64,000 nucleotides of DNA from Propionivibrio soli (GTDB lineage Bacteria > Pseudomonadota > Gammaproteobacteria > Burkholderiales > Rhodocyclaceae). Position 1 is the first letter of the stretch; each line of letters starts with the position of its first letter. Position numbers and translations under genes: made by a program. The notes under the pieces were generated by a model. That model had not been told where the DNA came from. It was given only the letters and a program-made list of their open reading frames with translations, and searched no databases. This document shows, piece after piece, positions 63,100-64,000 of this stretch. Location of the stretch: contig NZ_JANZKY010000001.1 in assembly GCF_025770765.1 (NCBI RefSeq), forward strand, positions 62,001-126,000. The letters run 5' to 3'.

Positions 63100-64000
63100 C
63101 TAATCCTTCTTCAATGCCCGTTTCTTCGCCGGCGCGGGCTTTGCCGCCGGCTTCGGTCCGCTGTTAGCCTCCTTGTTCAATTCAGGGGGCAACGCGGCGA
63201 CTTCGCGCGGGTCGAGGACAAGCACTTCGCCGTAGTTCTCGACGCCAGCCACCGGCTCGCAATTGATCCGAGCGAAGGAGTACGACGTATCACGCTCGAT
63301 ATGCACGACTTTGGCCACCGGCAAACCGGGCTGAAAGATCCCGTCAAGCCCCGACGTTACAAGCAGGTCGCCGTTCTGTACATCGGCGTTGGCCGGCATG
63401 AAACGCAACTCGAGTTGCCCGTTGCCCAGGCCGAAAACCACCGAGCGCAGACCATTACGGACAATCTGGACGGGAACGGCCTGTTCCTTATCGGTAATCA
63501 AAGTAATTTCAGAGACGAAGGGAAACACGCGGGTCACCTGTCCGACGACCCCGGCGGCGTCCACTACCGGCTGCCCGGCCACGATCTTATCCTGCAAGCC
63601 CTTATCGACCACCACACGCCGCGAGAACGGATCACGCGCTGCGTACAGGATCTGAGCCACATGACCACTCACCTGCTGCCGCCCCTTCACTTCGAGCAAC
63701 TTGCGCAAACGCTCATTCTCCGCCTCGAGCTGTTCGGCACGAAGGAGCGTTCCCGCCCGTTCAAGCTGCTCGCGCCGCAGACGGACGGCTTCCTCCTCGA
63801 AACGAGCGACACTGGAAAAGAAATCGCCGGCATTGCGCAACGAATCGATCGGCGCATGCGCCATTTGCTGTATGGGATGCGTAAACACCGAGATCGCCTG
63901 ACGGGCGAGTTCCAGTGTGCGAAATCGCGAATCGACAAACACCAGCGCCAACGACAACGCCGCGTAGAACGACAGGCGCGCCAACGGCGCCGGGCCGCGC
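63100..64000 (-). CDS. mreC: Rod shape-determining protein MreC (5' end beyond window)
   Basis: The reading frame continues to the right edge: upstream of LARLSFYAALSL it reads RGPAP, the usual MreC N-terminal lead, so the apparent TTG at 63984 is an internal leucine and not a start. About 300 residues are visible: one membrane helix, a coiled coil (about 70-115 from the edge; RLRREQLERAGTLLRAEQL), then the beta-rich MreC domain (GVVGQVTRVFPFVSEITLIT) and a lysine/alanine-rich tail. MreC forms periplasmic filaments that activate PBP2. Confidence 0.95.
   Translation of the reverse strand, partial: RGPAPLARLSFYAALSLALVFVDSRFRTLELARQAISVFTHPIQQMAHAPIDSLRNAGDFFSSVARFEEEAVRLRREQLERAGTLLRAEQLEAENERLRKLLEVKGRQQVSGHVAQILYAARDPFSRRVVVDKGLQDKIVAGQPVVDAAGVVGQVTRVFPFVSEITLITDKEQAVPVQIVRNGLRSVVFGLGNGQLELRFMPANADVQNGDLLVTSGLDGIFQPGLPVAKVVHIERDTSYSFARINCEPVAGVENYGEVLVLDPREVAALPPELNKEANSGPKPAAKPAPAKKRALKKD

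Noticed and set aside
63100-63984. Taking the TTG at 63984 as the mreC start
   Set aside because: The frame continues to the window edge with RGPAP, typical of the MreC N-terminus, so the gene is partial.
1-64000. CRISPR arrays, insertion sequences, prophage, tRNA or rRNA genes
   Set aside because: I saw no regular spaced repeats, transposase or phage genes, terminal inverted repeats, or tRNA-like cloverleaf sequences.

Overview
The window is a 64 kb chromosomal segment of a GC-rich Gram-negative bacterium. The housekeeping blocks (M16 peptidase pair next to ftsY-ftsEX, a full System I cytochrome c maturation operon, mreCD-mrdA-rodA-rlpA) and the protein sequences fit a betaproteobacterium, plausibly a Rhodocyclales-type respirer; the order is inference. 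I see no tRNA, rRNA, CRISPR array, insertion sequence or prophage gene. Coding density is high. Accessory genes have the same base and codon character as the core genes, so there is no obvious recent transfer.

Layout. 1-2117 (-): two M16 zinc-peptidase-type proteins, the second cut by the window edge. 2209-6491 (+): ftsY-ftsE-ftsX, a ZIP metal transporter and a HAD sugar phosphatase. 6538-10639 (-): ugpBAEC, glycerol-3-phosphate uptake. 11316-18656 (-): complete ccmABCDEFGHI. 18735-22442 (-): a tightly overlapping sensory operon made of a PhnD-type periplasmic binding protein, a histidine kinase and an NtrC-family sigma-54 activator. 23191-25920 (+, divergent): a heptaheme membrane cytochrome c, a cytochrome b and an ethylbenzene-dehydrogenase-type haem protein. 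This operon sits behind a clear -24/-12 promoter, and 18-bp palindromes lie in the shared intergenic region.

26004-48554 is a large myo-inositol island. The minus-strand operon encodes a sugar-type ABC importer, an IdhA-type dehydrogenase, an RpiR regulator and an IolC-aldolase fusion. A LacI regulator faces a plus-strand iolH-iolI-iolG operon, followed by a chemoreceptor, a transaldolase-like gene with a third Gfo/Idh oxidoreductase, and iolD-iolE-iolB-mmsA. Together these give uptake and a complete route from myo-inositol through 2-keto-inositol, the trione, 5-deoxyglucuronate, 5-dehydro-2-deoxygluconate and its 6-phosphate to malonate semialdehyde, DHAP and acetyl-CoA. Three GAA-N6-TTC elements precede the import, transaldolase and iolD transcription units and are probably the RpiR operators.

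48724-55840 (-) is a second sugar-phosphate-type locus: a LacI regulator, an inositol-monophosphatase-family enzyme, an AfuABC-like ABC importer and a small unknown protein. Three copies of TGCAC-N4-GTGCA precede lacI, the phosphatase and the binding-protein gene, so this is a self-contained regulon. Its position beside the inositol island suggests uptake and dephosphorylation of a phosphorylated polyol. 56051-58399 (+) is hypF, and 58463-64000 (-) is rlpA, rodA, mrdA, mreD and mreC (cut by the right edge).

The most interesting candidates for undescribed biology are the sigma-54-controlled sensor plus multihaem electron-transfer module (18735-25920) and the LacI/phosphatase/AfuABC-like regulon (48724-55894).
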